A DNA stretch of 38,445 nucleotides, taken from an uncultured Lachnospiraceae bacterium. Lineage in GTDB: Bacteria; Bacillota; Clostridia; Lachnospirales; Lachnospiraceae. Positions 1 to 8,654 of this stretch are shown here, one piece after another. A model generated the notes under the pieces. The model was not told the origin of the DNA and searched no databases. It worked only from the letters and a program-made list of their open reading frames with translations. A program made the translations under genes and the position numbers. Numbering within the stretch: the first letter of the stretch is position 1; the number at the start of each line of letters is the position of its first letter. The stretch covers positions 1 to 38,445 of the forward strand of contig CAMJAP010000020.1 in assembly GCA_946403625.1 (NCBI GenBank), read 5' to 3'.

Positions 1-901
1 TTTGTTTTCGAATCTAAAATCCGAATATTAATAAGTGGAATTATGACTGGGTACAACAAAAATGCTATTGTAGTAGCTATTACATAATATACTATGCTAT
101 ATATAAAATAATAGAAATTATATGCATTAAATAACCAGTTAATTCCTGTTTGCCCATTATTCACATAATAATTTTCAAATCCCGAAAAACATATGAAACT
201 AATAGACATATGTAAAAGAATAAATAGCGCAAAAAAGAGACTCATTGTTTTCGCTAAGTCTAATATTCTTTCCTTTGATTTCCTTTTTACAATTTCTGCA
301 ATTAATGTCATTACTCTAGAAACCATATACGCTATAGGAATACACACCCCCACCTCTTTGCATAAATAGCACAAATAACACATTATAGATGCAACTATTG
401 AGAAAAAAAACTTTCGCTGTTCTCCAAATGATTTCAAGCAGAAATACATAGCCGTTATTGATAAAGGCCAATACAACACTTCGCTCATAAATGTTCCCGC
501 AAAATATAAATCAGGCCAAACAAACATAACAAGCATACAAAGCTATCTAGCTCCATTTCCTTACATATAAGCCATAGTGGAATTAAGCCTAGCGAAACAA
601 CAAGCGAATTAAATAAAACTATCATTTTCACTCTAAATACCGCGTCAGTAATAGAAAAGAATGGCAATAGATATATTGAGAACAATATCTTTTGAAAAGA
701 AAAAGCTGTTCCATGCAACTCCACTGTATTTTCAAAGAACATACTTTTTGCAATATTATAATATATTAATTCGTCTCCATATGTCCCAAGGATTCTATCT
801 GTTTTACAAACGGAAATACAAATTATGGTATGTATAAGTATCAAAAAAAACAACGCAATAACTTCATACCTGACTCTTTTATTCCCTTTAGTCTCTTCCA
901 T
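1..901 (-). pseudogene. Frameshifted polytopic membrane glycosyltransferase (GT-C / GT39-like), runs off window edge
   Basis: The reading frame starts at 901 (GGAAGG lies about 11 nt upstream of ATG) and is open for 138 codons, ending at 485. Its N-terminus has a first membrane helix, then the GDELIYYNIAKS segment typical of the acidic first loop of GT-C enzymes that use polyprenyl-phosphate sugars, and two more helices. Another frame continues the protein without a stop from about 540 down to base 1, beginning PDLYFAGTFMSEVLYWPL and followed by several hydrophobic helices. The two frames join if one A is restored to the A-run at 539-541. The protein would be an integral membrane glycosyltransferase acting on the outer face of the membrane. 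It is the last gene of the locus visible here, and its C-terminus is outside the window. I cannot tell a real mutation from a consensus error. Confidence 0.75.
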
Positions 902-1045
902 AGTTATCCATTCCTTCCAAAAACTAATCTTCTATCAACTTGTGCGCTGTATGGTCTATCAAAATCTATTAACTCCATCAATTAACTGTTTACTAGTTTA
1001 TAAAGATATCTTGTTACCAACAAATCATTATTCTCATATATATCA

Positions 1046-1987
1046 TCAACCTTGAAATCCTGTTTTCTCACATAACACCTTCACAGAATCTCCGGTATAA
1101 AAGACCAAATGAAACCGATCATATTCATAAACATAGTTGTAACAAGCCGTTAAATGCACCATTTTCCCATCATTCTTCAAAATCTTCGCAAATAATTCAA
1201 AGGTTTCAACAGGTTTTCTTAAATGTTCCAGCAGATCGTGGGAAAAGATACCATCATACTTCTTTTTTCTCAACTCGTCAAAATCTGTGATGATATATTC
1301 CGAATCATTTGGTGCATACGGATCAAAGCCATACACATCATACCCTAGTTCTCGCAATTGTGATATAGCCGCATTCCATCCTCCACAACCATAGTCCAAA
1401 TACACCCTATCTTTTTCCGGATTCATCGACATAAATGTTGCTATTTCTTCCTCCGGATTAGGCGCTTCTACATTTAAATTGTAATGAAATTTATACTCTT
1501 CAGCAAGTTCCTCCTCTGACAAATCCAACATTTTATTCGGGCCGACAATTGCTCCACATTTAGGGCAACGATATCTCAATAATTCCCCACTACCAAACAA
1601 ATCTTTACTGCTAAACCGCTCATCCTTAGTTATATCTATTTCTTCATCACATATACAGCAAACCATTTTTGACGGTTCTTTATAATACTTGTCAATAATT
1701 CTCCATTTATTCTCCGTCATCATTTTTTCATATCCAATGGAGAATCTTTTATCATTACTTGACGCCTGATGCGTTAATTGCAACCCTACATTAAACAGGG
1801 CATTATACCATGAACCTGTCTGTTGTAACAAGTTAGTCAGATCCGATTGGATTTTTCTGGTTTCTTCCGTCGTTCTTTGTTCATATTGAGCCAGATATTC
1901 CTTACGCTGTCCCTCTGCTATTTCAGTATTTTGATTAATTATCCTGCACCTGTTGCTTAATTGATGCCAAAGTAGCTTTCTGCGCAT
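1046..1987 (-). CDS. SAM-dependent methyltransferase with N-terminal zinc ribbon, frame-broken at both ends
   Basis: A class I Rossmann methyltransferase. Motif I reads YLDYGCGGWNAAIS, followed by the acidic YGFDP strand and the HDLLEHLRKP post-motif typical of Methyltransf_23-type enzymes. A CxxC...CPKCG zinc ribbon precedes the fold. The first residues overlap the end of the upstream glycosyltransferase frame and are probably not real. True coding seems to begin near NQNTEIAEGQRKEYLAQ, which continues the coiled coil that ends the upstream protein. At the other end the frame stops right after KTGFQG, but the next frame reads VDDIYENNDLLVTRYLY to a stop at 982, which would be a natural C-terminus if one C of the CC at 1050-1051 is extra. 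It probably O-methylates a glycan residue, perhaps capping the chain. Substrate unknown. Confidence 0.75.
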   Translation of the reverse strand: MRRKLLWHQLSNRCRIINQNTEIAEGQRKEYLAQYEQRTTEETRKIQSDLTNLLQQTGSWYNALFNVGLQLTHQASSNDKRFSIGYEKMMTENKWRIIDKYYKEPSKMVCCICDEEIDITKDERFSSKDLFGSGELLRYRCPKCGAIVGPNKMLDLSEEELAEEYKFHYNLNVEAPNPEEEIATFMSMNPEKDRVYLDYGCGGWNAAISQLRELGYDVYGFDPYAPNDSEYIITDFDELRKKKYDGIFSHDLLEHLRKPVETFELFAKILKNDGKMVHLTACYNYVYEYDRFHLVFYTGDSVKVLCEKTGFQG

Positions 1988-4823
1988 CCAGCTGTGTCAA
2001 TTGTTCTTCAATTCTCTCTATTTTCTCTTTGAGGCTAACAATCTGCTCTTTCTGTTCTTCTATCTTTCCCAGTTTCTTCAGTTCCAGATCAAATTCCTCT
2101 ATCTGATTCTTAACCAAGCCAACTTCATTCCTGCATTGTCCTAACTGAGCTTCTATAACATCTTTTCGACTTTCCCCGTTTTCCAACTGTGATATGACAG
2201 AATTCAGAATTCTTGTTGTGGCAGCATTATACTCTCGCTGCATGCTTACCAATGGCGCAACCATAAAACGAATCATCTTGCGAATAAACCGCTTAATAAT
2301 CCCTTTTAATCCATCCGTTCTGCCAAGCGGTACCGTGTCGTAATTTACTTCCCAATAAGTATTCGTAATTTGAATATCCTGTGCACATTCCGTATTCAAA
2401 TCGATATGAGTTTGCTCTTCCCCCCCACGGCTCTCCGCTAATGCACTCTGTTTATTATCCTTTAGGCATTGTTCTGTCTTGCTATAAATTTCACGAATAT
2501 GTTCCTCCATCCGTTTTCCGCACACTTCCGAAGAGAACCGACTATAAATATATTTTTTTGCATTCCGAGAAATCTCTCGATAATATTCCCTATCCTCCCG
2601 CAATCTTAACATATATCGAGATGCATGATCCACCTTTGCTTCAGCCCAAAACTGATTTGCTGCATTCGTACCATAATATTCGCCAATAGGCACCAATGTA
2701 TAATCCACCAAGCAAGCTGAATTCTCCGTCATAAAATCCGTATTGCCGGACCAGTTTGTCGCAATAACCGGTTTTCCAAAAAACATTGATTCCTCACACA
2801 ATAAACCAAGCCCCTCGCTTCTATGGAGAGAAACCGAAACATCACAAGTATTGATCAACCCATTTATTTCTTCCCTGGTCATTGTTTTGGGAATAATATA
2901 GATATTCTGATATCCTTTTAATACTTCCACGAGTTCATTATATTCTTTGCTCTCTTTGGAAATATTATTAATTTTCAGTACCAAACCTACTGTCATATCA
3001 TCCGGCTTGAAGGACATCTGAAAAGCCTCAATTGCAGCAGACGGATTTTTTCTGCTGGAATAACTGTAAGCGTCAAACATATTTAAGAATAAAAACGCAT
3101 TCTCCGGCAGTTCAAAATACGCTCTGTCGTATTTCTTATCCGGCATCTTCCTCGAAATCCCGGGAGGCATATAAATCACCGGACAAGGCGCAATCTTTTG
3201 AAGATTATCCTGAATAAAACGAGTCGGTGCCCAAATCTCGTCAACTAAATCAAACGCCGAACACCATTCCTCCGGGAACTCCGTCAACTCCCAATACCAA
3301 ATCCCTATTCGGTATCCTTGCCATGCTTTTTCCGGTAAATACTGTTTTGCAACGGCCATCTGATCGGCGTTTATGTTAAAAATGCTTACATTATACGGCA
3401 GATCTTTACTAATCTTATAATCCCAGGTAGTATCCTCTTGTCTAGAGGGATTATTCATCTCCCAATCATATGCCGTCCACGAAAGTTTAGTATGAGCCAA
3501 TGCATCCGCTGTCAGTCTGCAGGCTTCCCCCAAGCCATGTTCCGACTTAATATATCCAATAAGATTTACTCCTCTTTGAGTAATCGCCAAATATTCTTCT
3601 TCTGAAATCAAAGAATCGTCAAAATGGTTTACATGTCCTATCAAGATTTCAGTAATACATTTAACCCATTCATCATCCAATTTATACCCATCCTGAACAA
3701 TTGTTATAAACCAATCAATCCAAGCCTTCCTGTCACAATTAAAAAACAGGTTTCCGCTTTCCGGATGCTTCTTACATATATAATTTATTAACACTCGTGA
3801 AATCTGATCTTTATTCTTATCAAAAATCCTGCTACATTCAAATGGATTCTTACCTTCGATCAAATCCGCTATCGTGTTCTCGTCTCGATATATATATCGA
3901 AAAACATCCGGGATGGGAGTACCATCTGAAAAATGGTTGTATGAGTACGGTACTTTTCGCCACTTTGTATACCCGTTATTTAAGCATCTTTGCGCATAAT
4001 CATCAAACAATCCTACTGCCGCACCGATATCACTCATTTCAAATCTATTTTGATGCTTTGAAATACTGTTCTTTTTTTCCGGATTAAAGCCACTGAAATG
4101 GAAAAACACTAACGGATCCCCATTAAAATAGTAGTGTCCATCGACATATTCACATGTTCGATGCTGCAGATTCCAATAAGCCGTGTTGTATCCATTGTGT
4201 CTCAAGAAAAACACTTTATCATGTCGTGCCGGTAGCAGATCCATCCACTTCTGGTCAACAAAAATACCTTCTGTTTGTCTATTTACACATAAATAGCGCA
4301 GTTTATCCGCCCACCAGCGAATCACTTCTAATGCATCATCGCATTTTGCCGCAGCAAAAAAGCCAAAATTATAGATCCCAGCCCTCATAATATCTGGCTC
4401 ATCCGGATGTTTCCCGTCTTCTTTCCAATAACCTGTAAAGTGCGGGGTCAAAACAAACCGATAGCCCTCATCAAAAGCATTATTGATCTCACTCATTTCT
4501 CGATAAACACAAATATCGGGATCAAGATAAATCACTCTATCATACTGCTTGAACAAATGAAGAAATACAAACGGTTTGATCGCAGTATTTAATTCCATCA
4601 CATCATATCGGAACTTCATCTCCTCAAGATCATTAATATCTAATTGTGACATTTCAATGATCTCTATTCCTTCCGCCGCCTCTACAATGTCCTGGCTTTT
4701 TTCATCCACCAACGCAAAATAGCGATCCCACTCCGGATTGGTTTCCTTCAAAGAATCCAACAATGTTTTCGCTTGTCCGAAATAATTAATGGATGAAATT
4801 GTGAATACTGCTGTCTTACTCAT
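1935..4823 (-). CDS. Large two-domain glycosyltransferase (GT8-like plus GT4) with C-terminal coiled coil
   Basis: 962 residues. Residues 1 to about 300 resemble GT8-like transferases: an N-terminal TISSINYFGQAKTLLDSL segment and a DxD metal/nucleotide-sugar motif at about 101-103 (YLDPDICVY). Residues about 420-790 form a GT4 GT-B domain with GLGEACR, WYWELTEFPEEW, SRKNPSAAIEAF and the nucleotide-binding stretch SLHRSEGLGLLCEESM. Residues about 860-962 are a heptad-rich coiled coil. AGGAGA lies 9 nt before the ATG. The GT4 half is clearly paralogous to the gene at 12900-14138. The coiled coil continues in the next frame into the methyltransferase at 1046-1987, so the native product is probably one trifunctional polypeptide, similar in plan to chain-extending and chain-capping enzymes. 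It likely acts at the cytoplasmic face late in chain assembly. Confidence 0.85.
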   Translation of the reverse strand: MSKTAVFTISSINYFGQAKTLLDSLKETNPEWDRYFALVDEKSQDIVEAAEGIEIIEMSQLDINDLEEMKFRYDVMELNTAIKPFVFLHLFKQYDRVIYLDPDICVYREMSEINNAFDEGYRFVLTPHFTGYWKEDGKHPDEPDIMRAGIYNFGFFAAAKCDDALEVIRWWADKLRYLCVNRQTEGIFVDQKWMDLLPARHDKVFFLRHNGYNTAYWNLQHRTCEYVDGHYYFNGDPLVFFHFSGFNPEKKNSISKHQNRFEMSDIGAAVGLFDDYAQRCLNNGYTKWRKVPYSYNHFSDGTPIPDVFRYIYRDENTIADLIEGKNPFECSRIFDKNKDQISRVLINYICKKHPESGNLFFNCDRKAWIDWFITIVQDGYKLDDEWVKCITEILIGHVNHFDDSLISEEEYLAITQRGVNLIGYIKSEHGLGEACRLTADALAHTKLSWTAYDWEMNNPSRQEDTTWDYKISKDLPYNVSIFNINADQMAVAKQYLPEKAWQGYRIGIWYWELTEFPEEWCSAFDLVDEIWAPTRFIQDNLQKIAPCPVIYMPPGISRKMPDKKYDRAYFELPENAFLFLNMFDAYSYSSRKNPSAAIEAFQMSFKPDDMTVGLVLKINNISKESKEYNELVEVLKGYQNIYIIPKTMTREEINGLINTCDVSVSLHRSEGLGLLCEESMFFGKPVIATNWSGNTDFMTENSACLVDYTLVPIGEYYGTNAANQFWAEAKVDHASRYMLRLREDREYYREISRNAKKYIYSRFSSEVCGKRMEEHIREIYSKTEQCLKDNKQSALAESRGGEEQTHIDLNTECAQDIQITNTYWEVNYDTVPLGRTDGLKGIIKRFIRKMIRFMVAPLVSMQREYNAATTRILNSVISQLENGESRKDVIEAQLGQCRNEVGLVKNQIEEFDLELKKLGKIEEQKEQIVSLKEKIERIEEQLTQLDAQKATLASIKQQVQDN

Positions 4824-4865
4824 TACTAATAATCTCCTATTTTAAATGTAATCTTAAACGATTCT

Positions 4866-4885
4866 GCTCTCATCATATTGAGAGC
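4866..4885 (-). other. Perfect 7-bp stem-loop in the leader of the large glycosyltransferase
   Basis: GCTCTCA and TGAGAGC flank a 6-nt loop, 40-60 nt upstream of the ATG at 4823. No U-tract follows on the minus strand, so it does not look like an intrinsic terminator. It may be a structured 5' leader element. Apart from this hairpin and the gene remnant at 4995-5161, I see nothing else convincing between 4824 and 5162. Confidence 0.4.
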
Positions 4886-4994
4886 AATCTCATTTCAATT
4901 GTTTTTCTCGGGAATTGTAATCGTTTTGTCAAACGCTATTCCCTCCCCCCATATCTTCTTTCCAATTCTGCTAGACACGAGTAAAAGTCTGTTC

Positions 4995-5161
4995 TTAATG
5001 TTTCTGATCCTTGCCAGCTACCTGATTAAGCATATCCTGAATCCACTCCTCAGCCTTAATACACTCTCATTCTCTTGCTTATAATATATATATCGATCAA
5101 ATTCTACCGGGAGTTTTTTGAATAGCTTATAATTTTGTATCTCAATCCTTTGAATCCACAT
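4995..5161 (-). pseudogene. Small frame-broken gene or remnant, unknown function
   Basis: Immediately after the stop of the upstream GT4 gene an ATG at 5161 opens a 47-codon frame (MWIQRIEIQNYKLFKKLP..., stop at 5018). About 30 codons in, near 5063-5070, a different frame carries a credible amphipathic end, CIKAEEWIQDMLNQVAGK, and stops at 4995. Joined by one restored base they give a peptide of about 55 residues, rich in charged and aromatic residues. I do not recognise it. It could be the remains of a larger deleted gene, since no strong ribosome site precedes the ATG. The amino-acid composition of both halves looks coding rather than random. Confidence 0.4.
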
Positions 5162-5162
5162 A

Positions 5163-6233
5163 TTATATCCCGCTTTCTGCTTTCAGTAACTCCAGCCACC
5201 TAGCGGCAGCATTCTCCCAGGTATATTTTTGTAACACTCTTTCTGTTTCTTTCAAATCGATGCCGTCCTCATCCGGCAAAGTAATGTTTTCTTCTTCCGG
5301 ATCAAAATACTGTGCCGTCTTTCCGTAGATCTCCGGTAAGCAGCAGACATTGGAGACGGCGATCGGACGGCCTGATGCCAGAGCTTCCATCGGCGGCATT
5401 CCGAATCCTTCGTATTTGGACGGATGCAGCAGCACTCTGCAATTTTCCAGTAATGCCTTTTTCTCCGCTTCGGAAATATATCCGGTCAGGATCAGATTGG
5501 GAACATTATTATATTCCAGCTGATATCCACCCTTTAGAGCATTTTCCCTTCCGGCAATCACAAACTTCCGATCCGGATGCTGTCTTGCTGCACGCACCAG
5601 CCATTCATAATTCTTATGCCTAGCGATACTGCCGACAGACAGATAATACGCTTCCTTTTCTAATCCGAATCGCCCGAGTACGGATTCATCCGTCTCCTGC
5701 GCCCTCATATGTTCCCATCCGCAACCGATCACGGAAATCCTGTCTGCGCTTATCCCGCACAACTTTCGAATCCTGTGTTTCTGATCCTTAGAGATCGTAA
5801 CCACCTTTATTTCCCGATGCAGTTTCAGCCACAACCTGATCAGCCGGAAGTTCACAACATACCGAAAGGCATCATACTGCTCTTTTTCCAGTGGTCGCAC
5901 ATCATACAAAGTGATCACCTGTCTCGGATACAGAAACAGTCGCGGTGCCATCGTAACCAAAACCGCCTGATTCTTCCGTGCGTAATCAAGGATATCCTTC
6001 GTTTTGGAACGCTTATTGCGTTGCTCAATCGCCACAGTTCGGATCCGTTTCAGTTCCGGGATTTGTATCGTCTCTCCCTTCCGGTAACAGAGCCGGATAT
6101 CCGGCAGTTCATCTTTTTTTATATCCTGCAGCATTCGGTCCAGACGAACGATCACTTCATAGATGTATCGTTCCACTCCGGAAATTTCTTTCCTGCACAG
6201 TTCTATACCGCTGATCACGATAACTGACATCAT
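5163..6233 (-). CDS. GT4 family glycosyltransferase
   Basis: About 356 residues. The N-terminal half begins with a hydrophobic strand and the SGVERYIYEVIVRL segment that in GT4 enzymes forms the first acceptor-side helix. The C-terminal half has SVGSIARHKNYEWLV, ILTGYISEAEKKALLENC and the donor-binding HPSKYEGFGMPPMEALASG motif, where the first Glu of the EX7E pair sits. Two ATGs are adjacent (6233 and 6230). The second is better spaced from AGGG and may be the true start. It probably transfers a hexose or deoxyhexose from a nucleotide sugar to the lipid-linked chain in the cytoplasm. It follows another GT4 gene after a 49-bp gap, and both can be transcribed from the promoter at 7486-7514. 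Donor sugar not predictable. Confidence 0.85.
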   Translation of the reverse strand: MMSVIVISGIELCRKEISGVERYIYEVIVRLDRMLQDIKKDELPDIRLCYRKGETIQIPELKRIRTVAIEQRNKRSKTKDILDYARKNQAVLVTMAPRLFLYPRQVITLYDVRPLEKEQYDAFRYVVNFRLIRLWLKLHREIKVVTISKDQKHRIRKLCGISADRISVIGCGWEHMRAQETDESVLGRFGLEKEAYYLSVGSIARHKNYEWLVRAARQHPDRKFVIAGRENALKGGYQLEYNNVPNLILTGYISEAEKKALLENCRVLLHPSKYEGFGMPPMEALASGRPIAVSNVCCLPEIYGKTAQYFDPEEENITLPDEDGIDLKETERVLQKYTWENAAARWLELLKAESGI

Positions 6234-6282
6234 CTTACCCTATCGGCATTACCGTTATACCCATTTGCGTTCTCAAAATTCT

Positions 6283-7446
6283 TTATCCCGGAAAAATCAC
6301 CTTGAGGTATTGTTCGGCTACCATCTTCCTGTCATATTCGTCCAACAATTTCGTGACTCCGGTTTTGTCTGCAACCGCCAGTTCCTGTTCCATCCGTACA
6401 GCCCAGGCCACCGGATCCAACGCATCTTCCACATAATGCGCCAAGCTGCCGGTCACTTCTTTAAGTGATGTCTTATCCGTTGTAAGTACCGGCACTCCGA
6501 ATGCCATTGCCTCTACCGGCGGCATCCCAAAGCCTTCAAAAATGCTCGGAAACAAAAATGCCCTGCAATCGTAATACAGTCTGTTTCGCTCCTCCGCATC
6601 GATAAATCCGGTAAAACGAATCGCATCCTGCAGGCCTTCTTCTTTTATAGCCCGTTCCAGCTCTTTGGGCGGTTCGCCGCCTACCCCGGACAAAACCAGC
6701 GGCAAATAGCCCCCGCTGCCTTTTCTCTTTAAAATCCCCAATGCTCTGATCAAAGTAATCAGGTTTTTATGCGGTACCATTGACGATACTGTATAATAAT
6801 ACTGCTGCCGTTTCACACTATATTTCGTTAATACTGCATCCCCGGCTGTTATTCCATCGGTCACAACCGGATTATGTATCGTCACCACCCGCTCCGCGGG
6901 ACATCTCATTTTTTCCAAAATATCCTGCCTGACAAAATCCGAGATCGCAACTACCTGTTCGGATGTACGCACGCTATATCGCCAGCACCATTTCATCCAC
7001 AATACTCTTGCTTTGGAAAAGTACTCCGGATAATGCCACGCCTGCAGGTCATGGATCACTGTAAAATATCGTATCCCATGGGTTCCCAAGAACGGCTTGG
7101 CGTAGATCGGTTCCAACACCGTATCGATCCCCAATCGTTTCAGGGTCCGGCGCATCTTCAAATTCTGCCATAGCAGCCGCATCTTTCGGTCTGCGCTGAC
7201 GGTATTGCAGGTCACACACCGCATCCCCTCGTCCGGCAGATGATACTTTCGAAAAACTTCTATATTATCCCCGGCAGTTAGCAACACTATCTGTACCGCC
7301 CCAGGATTCTCTCTCACATACTCTGCAAATCCTTCCAGCAGATTACAGGCAAAAGACTCTGTCCCGCCTACGATTCCATGTCGCACCCAGGTCAGATCCA
7401 CTGCAAAGCGTTTTATTTTCTTATCTTTACTACTCTCCGCTGTCAC
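6283..7446 (-). CDS. GT4 family glycosyltransferase (GTG start)
   Basis: About 387 residues beginning with GTG. The upstream GGGACGG gives a short ribosome site and no better start is visible. The N-terminus has FAVDLTWVRHGIVGGTESFACNLLEG, the GG-containing acceptor loop of this GT4 subgroup. Later come VSSMVPHKNLITLIRAL, IRFTGFIDAEERNRLYYDC and FPSIFEGFGMPPVEAMAFGVP, the donor-binding motif with the EX7E glutamates. It resembles RfaB/mannosyltransferase-type chain-extension enzymes. It sits about 33 nt downstream of the predicted transcription start of a strong internal promoter, so it can be expressed separately from the loaP-led operon. Substrate unknown. Confidence 0.85.
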   Translation of the reverse strand: MTAESSKDKKIKRFAVDLTWVRHGIVGGTESFACNLLEGFAEYVRENPGAVQIVLLTAGDNIEVFRKYHLPDEGMRCVTCNTVSADRKMRLLWQNLKMRRTLKRLGIDTVLEPIYAKPFLGTHGIRYFTVIHDLQAWHYPEYFSKARVLWMKWCWRYSVRTSEQVVAISDFVRQDILEKMRCPAERVVTIHNPVVTDGITAGDAVLTKYSVKRQQYYYTVSSMVPHKNLITLIRALGILKRKGSGGYLPLVLSGVGGEPPKELERAIKEEGLQDAIRFTGFIDAEERNRLYYDCRAFLFPSIFEGFGMPPVEAMAFGVPVLTTDKTSLKEVTGSLAHYVEDALDPVAWAVRMEQELAVADKTGVTKLLDEYDRKMVAEQYLKVIFPG

Positions 7447-7485
7447 GATCCGTCCCAGTCTGCCTTTTGTTCACATCAAACAAAT

Positions 7486-7514
7486 ATTATCTTATTTTCT
7501 GTCTGTTTTGTCAA
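7486..7514 (-). promoter_or_regulatory. Internal sigma-A-type promoter
   Basis: TTGACA (7509-7514), 17-bp spacer, GATAAT (7486-7491). That is a perfect -35 box and a 5-of-6 -10 box in the 80-bp gap between the GT2 gene stop (7527) and the GTG at 7446. It would start RNA near 7479 and drive the two GT4 genes and probably the AT-rich distal genes. Confidence 0.65.
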
Positions 7515-7526
7515 ATTAAGCGCCCT

Positions 7527-8267
7527 TTAGCTCAATATCGCCTTGGCGACTTCGATCCCCACACATTCGATCATATAGAGGGGGCTATAACCATTCACCC
7601 GATAACACTCATACCGGTCACGGATGCGGCGAATGCCGCTTTTCAAACTCTTCTGGTTGCTGGTACCTCCGGTTTGGAAATTCGCCAGCACCCGGTTACG
7701 GATCTCGATCTTCTTCCCGGCTTTACGCACCCGCAGGAAAAACTCAAAATCATCATGGATCCCGGCACAACGGAAGTAGCCCAACTCCTCATAGGTCGCC
7801 TTTGTTACGAACGAAGACGGGTGGTTCCAATGCCGGCTGGTCACGATCCGGTCAAATTTCGAATGCTTTACCATCACACTGCCGTTTGGTTTGATCAGGT
7901 TGATATCTGCGTAGAACATATCAAAAGCGCTGTTCGTATAGGTCTCTGCCACTACGGACAACGCTTCCTTCTCATACCAGTCCCCGGCGTTGATGATCCC
8001 GATCAGATCTCCGCCCGCCTTCCGGACTCCCTTGTTCATTGCATCATAGATTCCTTTATCCGGCTCCGAGGTTATGCTATACGCATACCCCTTCACCAGG
8101 AACCGTTCACGATAGCTTTCCGCGATCTGTACCGTCCGGTCTGCGGATGCGCCATCGATGATCAGGTACTCCACTTCGCCGGAATAATCCTGCTCCAGAA
8201 CCGATTCGATGGTCTTACGGATCACCGACTCACTGTTATAGCAGATTGTGATGATCGAAAATTTCAA
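7527..8267 (-). CDS. GT2 family glycosyltransferase (TTG start, overlaps dfx stop)
   Basis: About 247 residues. A single GT-A domain: KFSIITICYNSESVIRKTIESVL at the N-terminus, EYLIIDGASADRT (nucleotide-binding Asp), SEPDKGIYDAMNKGV, and GIINAGDWYE, which replaces the usual DxD. It belongs to the WcaA/colanic-acid-like GT2 subgroup. Most relatives begin with M-KFSIITIC, so I place the start at the TTG overlapping the TGA of the dfx gene (TTTGA). Longer alternatives at GTG or at TTG 8300 have no ribosome site. Translation is probably coupled to dfx. It likely adds one internal sugar to the lipid-linked oligosaccharide. Start uncertain, family assignment firm. Confidence 0.8.
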   Translation of the reverse strand: MKFSIITICYNSESVIRKTIESVLEQDYSGEVEYLIIDGASADRTVQIAESYRERFLVKGYAYSITSEPDKGIYDAMNKGVRKAGGDLIGIINAGDWYEKEALSVVAETYTNSAFDMFYADINLIKPNGSVMVKHSKFDRIVTSRHWNHPSSFVTKATYEELGYFRCAGIHDDFEFFLRVRKAGKKIEIRNRVLANFQTGGTSNQKSLKSGIRRIRDRYECYRVNGYSPLYMIECVGIEVAKAILS

Positions 8268-8638
8268 ACTTCCTTTACCCACAGTCCGTGCAGATTGCAA
8301 TACTCATACACTGCCACTGCACTGTCCCCGTCTGCCAGAACAAACTCTGCAGCCGGCTTATCTCCGGCTTTCAGGTATTTCACCCGGCATCCGTTCTTTG
8401 TCTCCAGTGCGATAAACTGGATGTAGTGTGCCTCCAGCATCGGATGCTCCACTTCTCCGATCTGCACCTTTACAACATTTCCCTCTACGGTAACAGCCGG
8501 CACATGTTTCTCGTAAGCGCCGTCCGTTGCTCCGGCTACCAGTTCCTTCATCGGCTCACCGCAGCATACCACCGGTACACCGGCATCGTTCAGTTTTGTG
8601 ATAATGTTTCCGCAATGCTCACATCTGTAAAATTTCAT
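8264..8638 (-). CDS. dfx: Desulfoferrodoxin (superoxide reductase, 2Fe type)
   Basis: 124 residues. It reduces superoxide to hydrogen peroxide in the cytoplasm of anaerobes, with electrons normally from rubredoxin. The N-terminal desulforedoxin domain has the four iron ligands Cys6, Cys9, Cys25 and Cys26 (CEHCG and CCGEPM). The catalytic mononuclear site is complete: the Glu-Lys-His motif at 43-45, His65 and His71, and CNLHGLW with Cys114 and His117. The length matches full desulfoferrodoxins. AGGAGGG lies 7 nt upstream of ATG. The gene sits in the same direction only 16 bp after a sugar transferase and overlaps the following glycosyltransferase, so it must be co-transcribed with a polysaccharide operon. 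That is an unusual home for an oxygen-defence gene. Confidence 0.95.
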   Translation of the reverse strand: MKFYRCEHCGNIITKLNDAGVPVVCCGEPMKELVAGATDGAYEKHVPAVTVEGNVVKVQIGEVEHPMLEAHYIQFIALETKNGCRVKYLKAGDKPAAEFVLADGDSAVAVYEYCNLHGLWVKEV

Positions 8639-8654
8639 TTTCGTACCCTCCTAT

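Noticed and set aside
1935-1950. Programmed ribosomal frameshift at the transferase-methyltransferase junction
   Set aside because: No slippery heptamer or strong downstream structure is visible, and similar breaks nearby point to sequence error or decay instead.
4926-4931. TTGACA on the minus strand before the large transferase
   Set aside because: No -10 element at suitable spacing. Nearby TTGAAA/TATGAT is spaced only 15 bp, so I do not call a promoter.
7467-8426. 319-codon plus-strand frame
   Set aside because: Antisense to the GT2 gene and dfx. No promoter or ribosome site, and composition is shadow-like.
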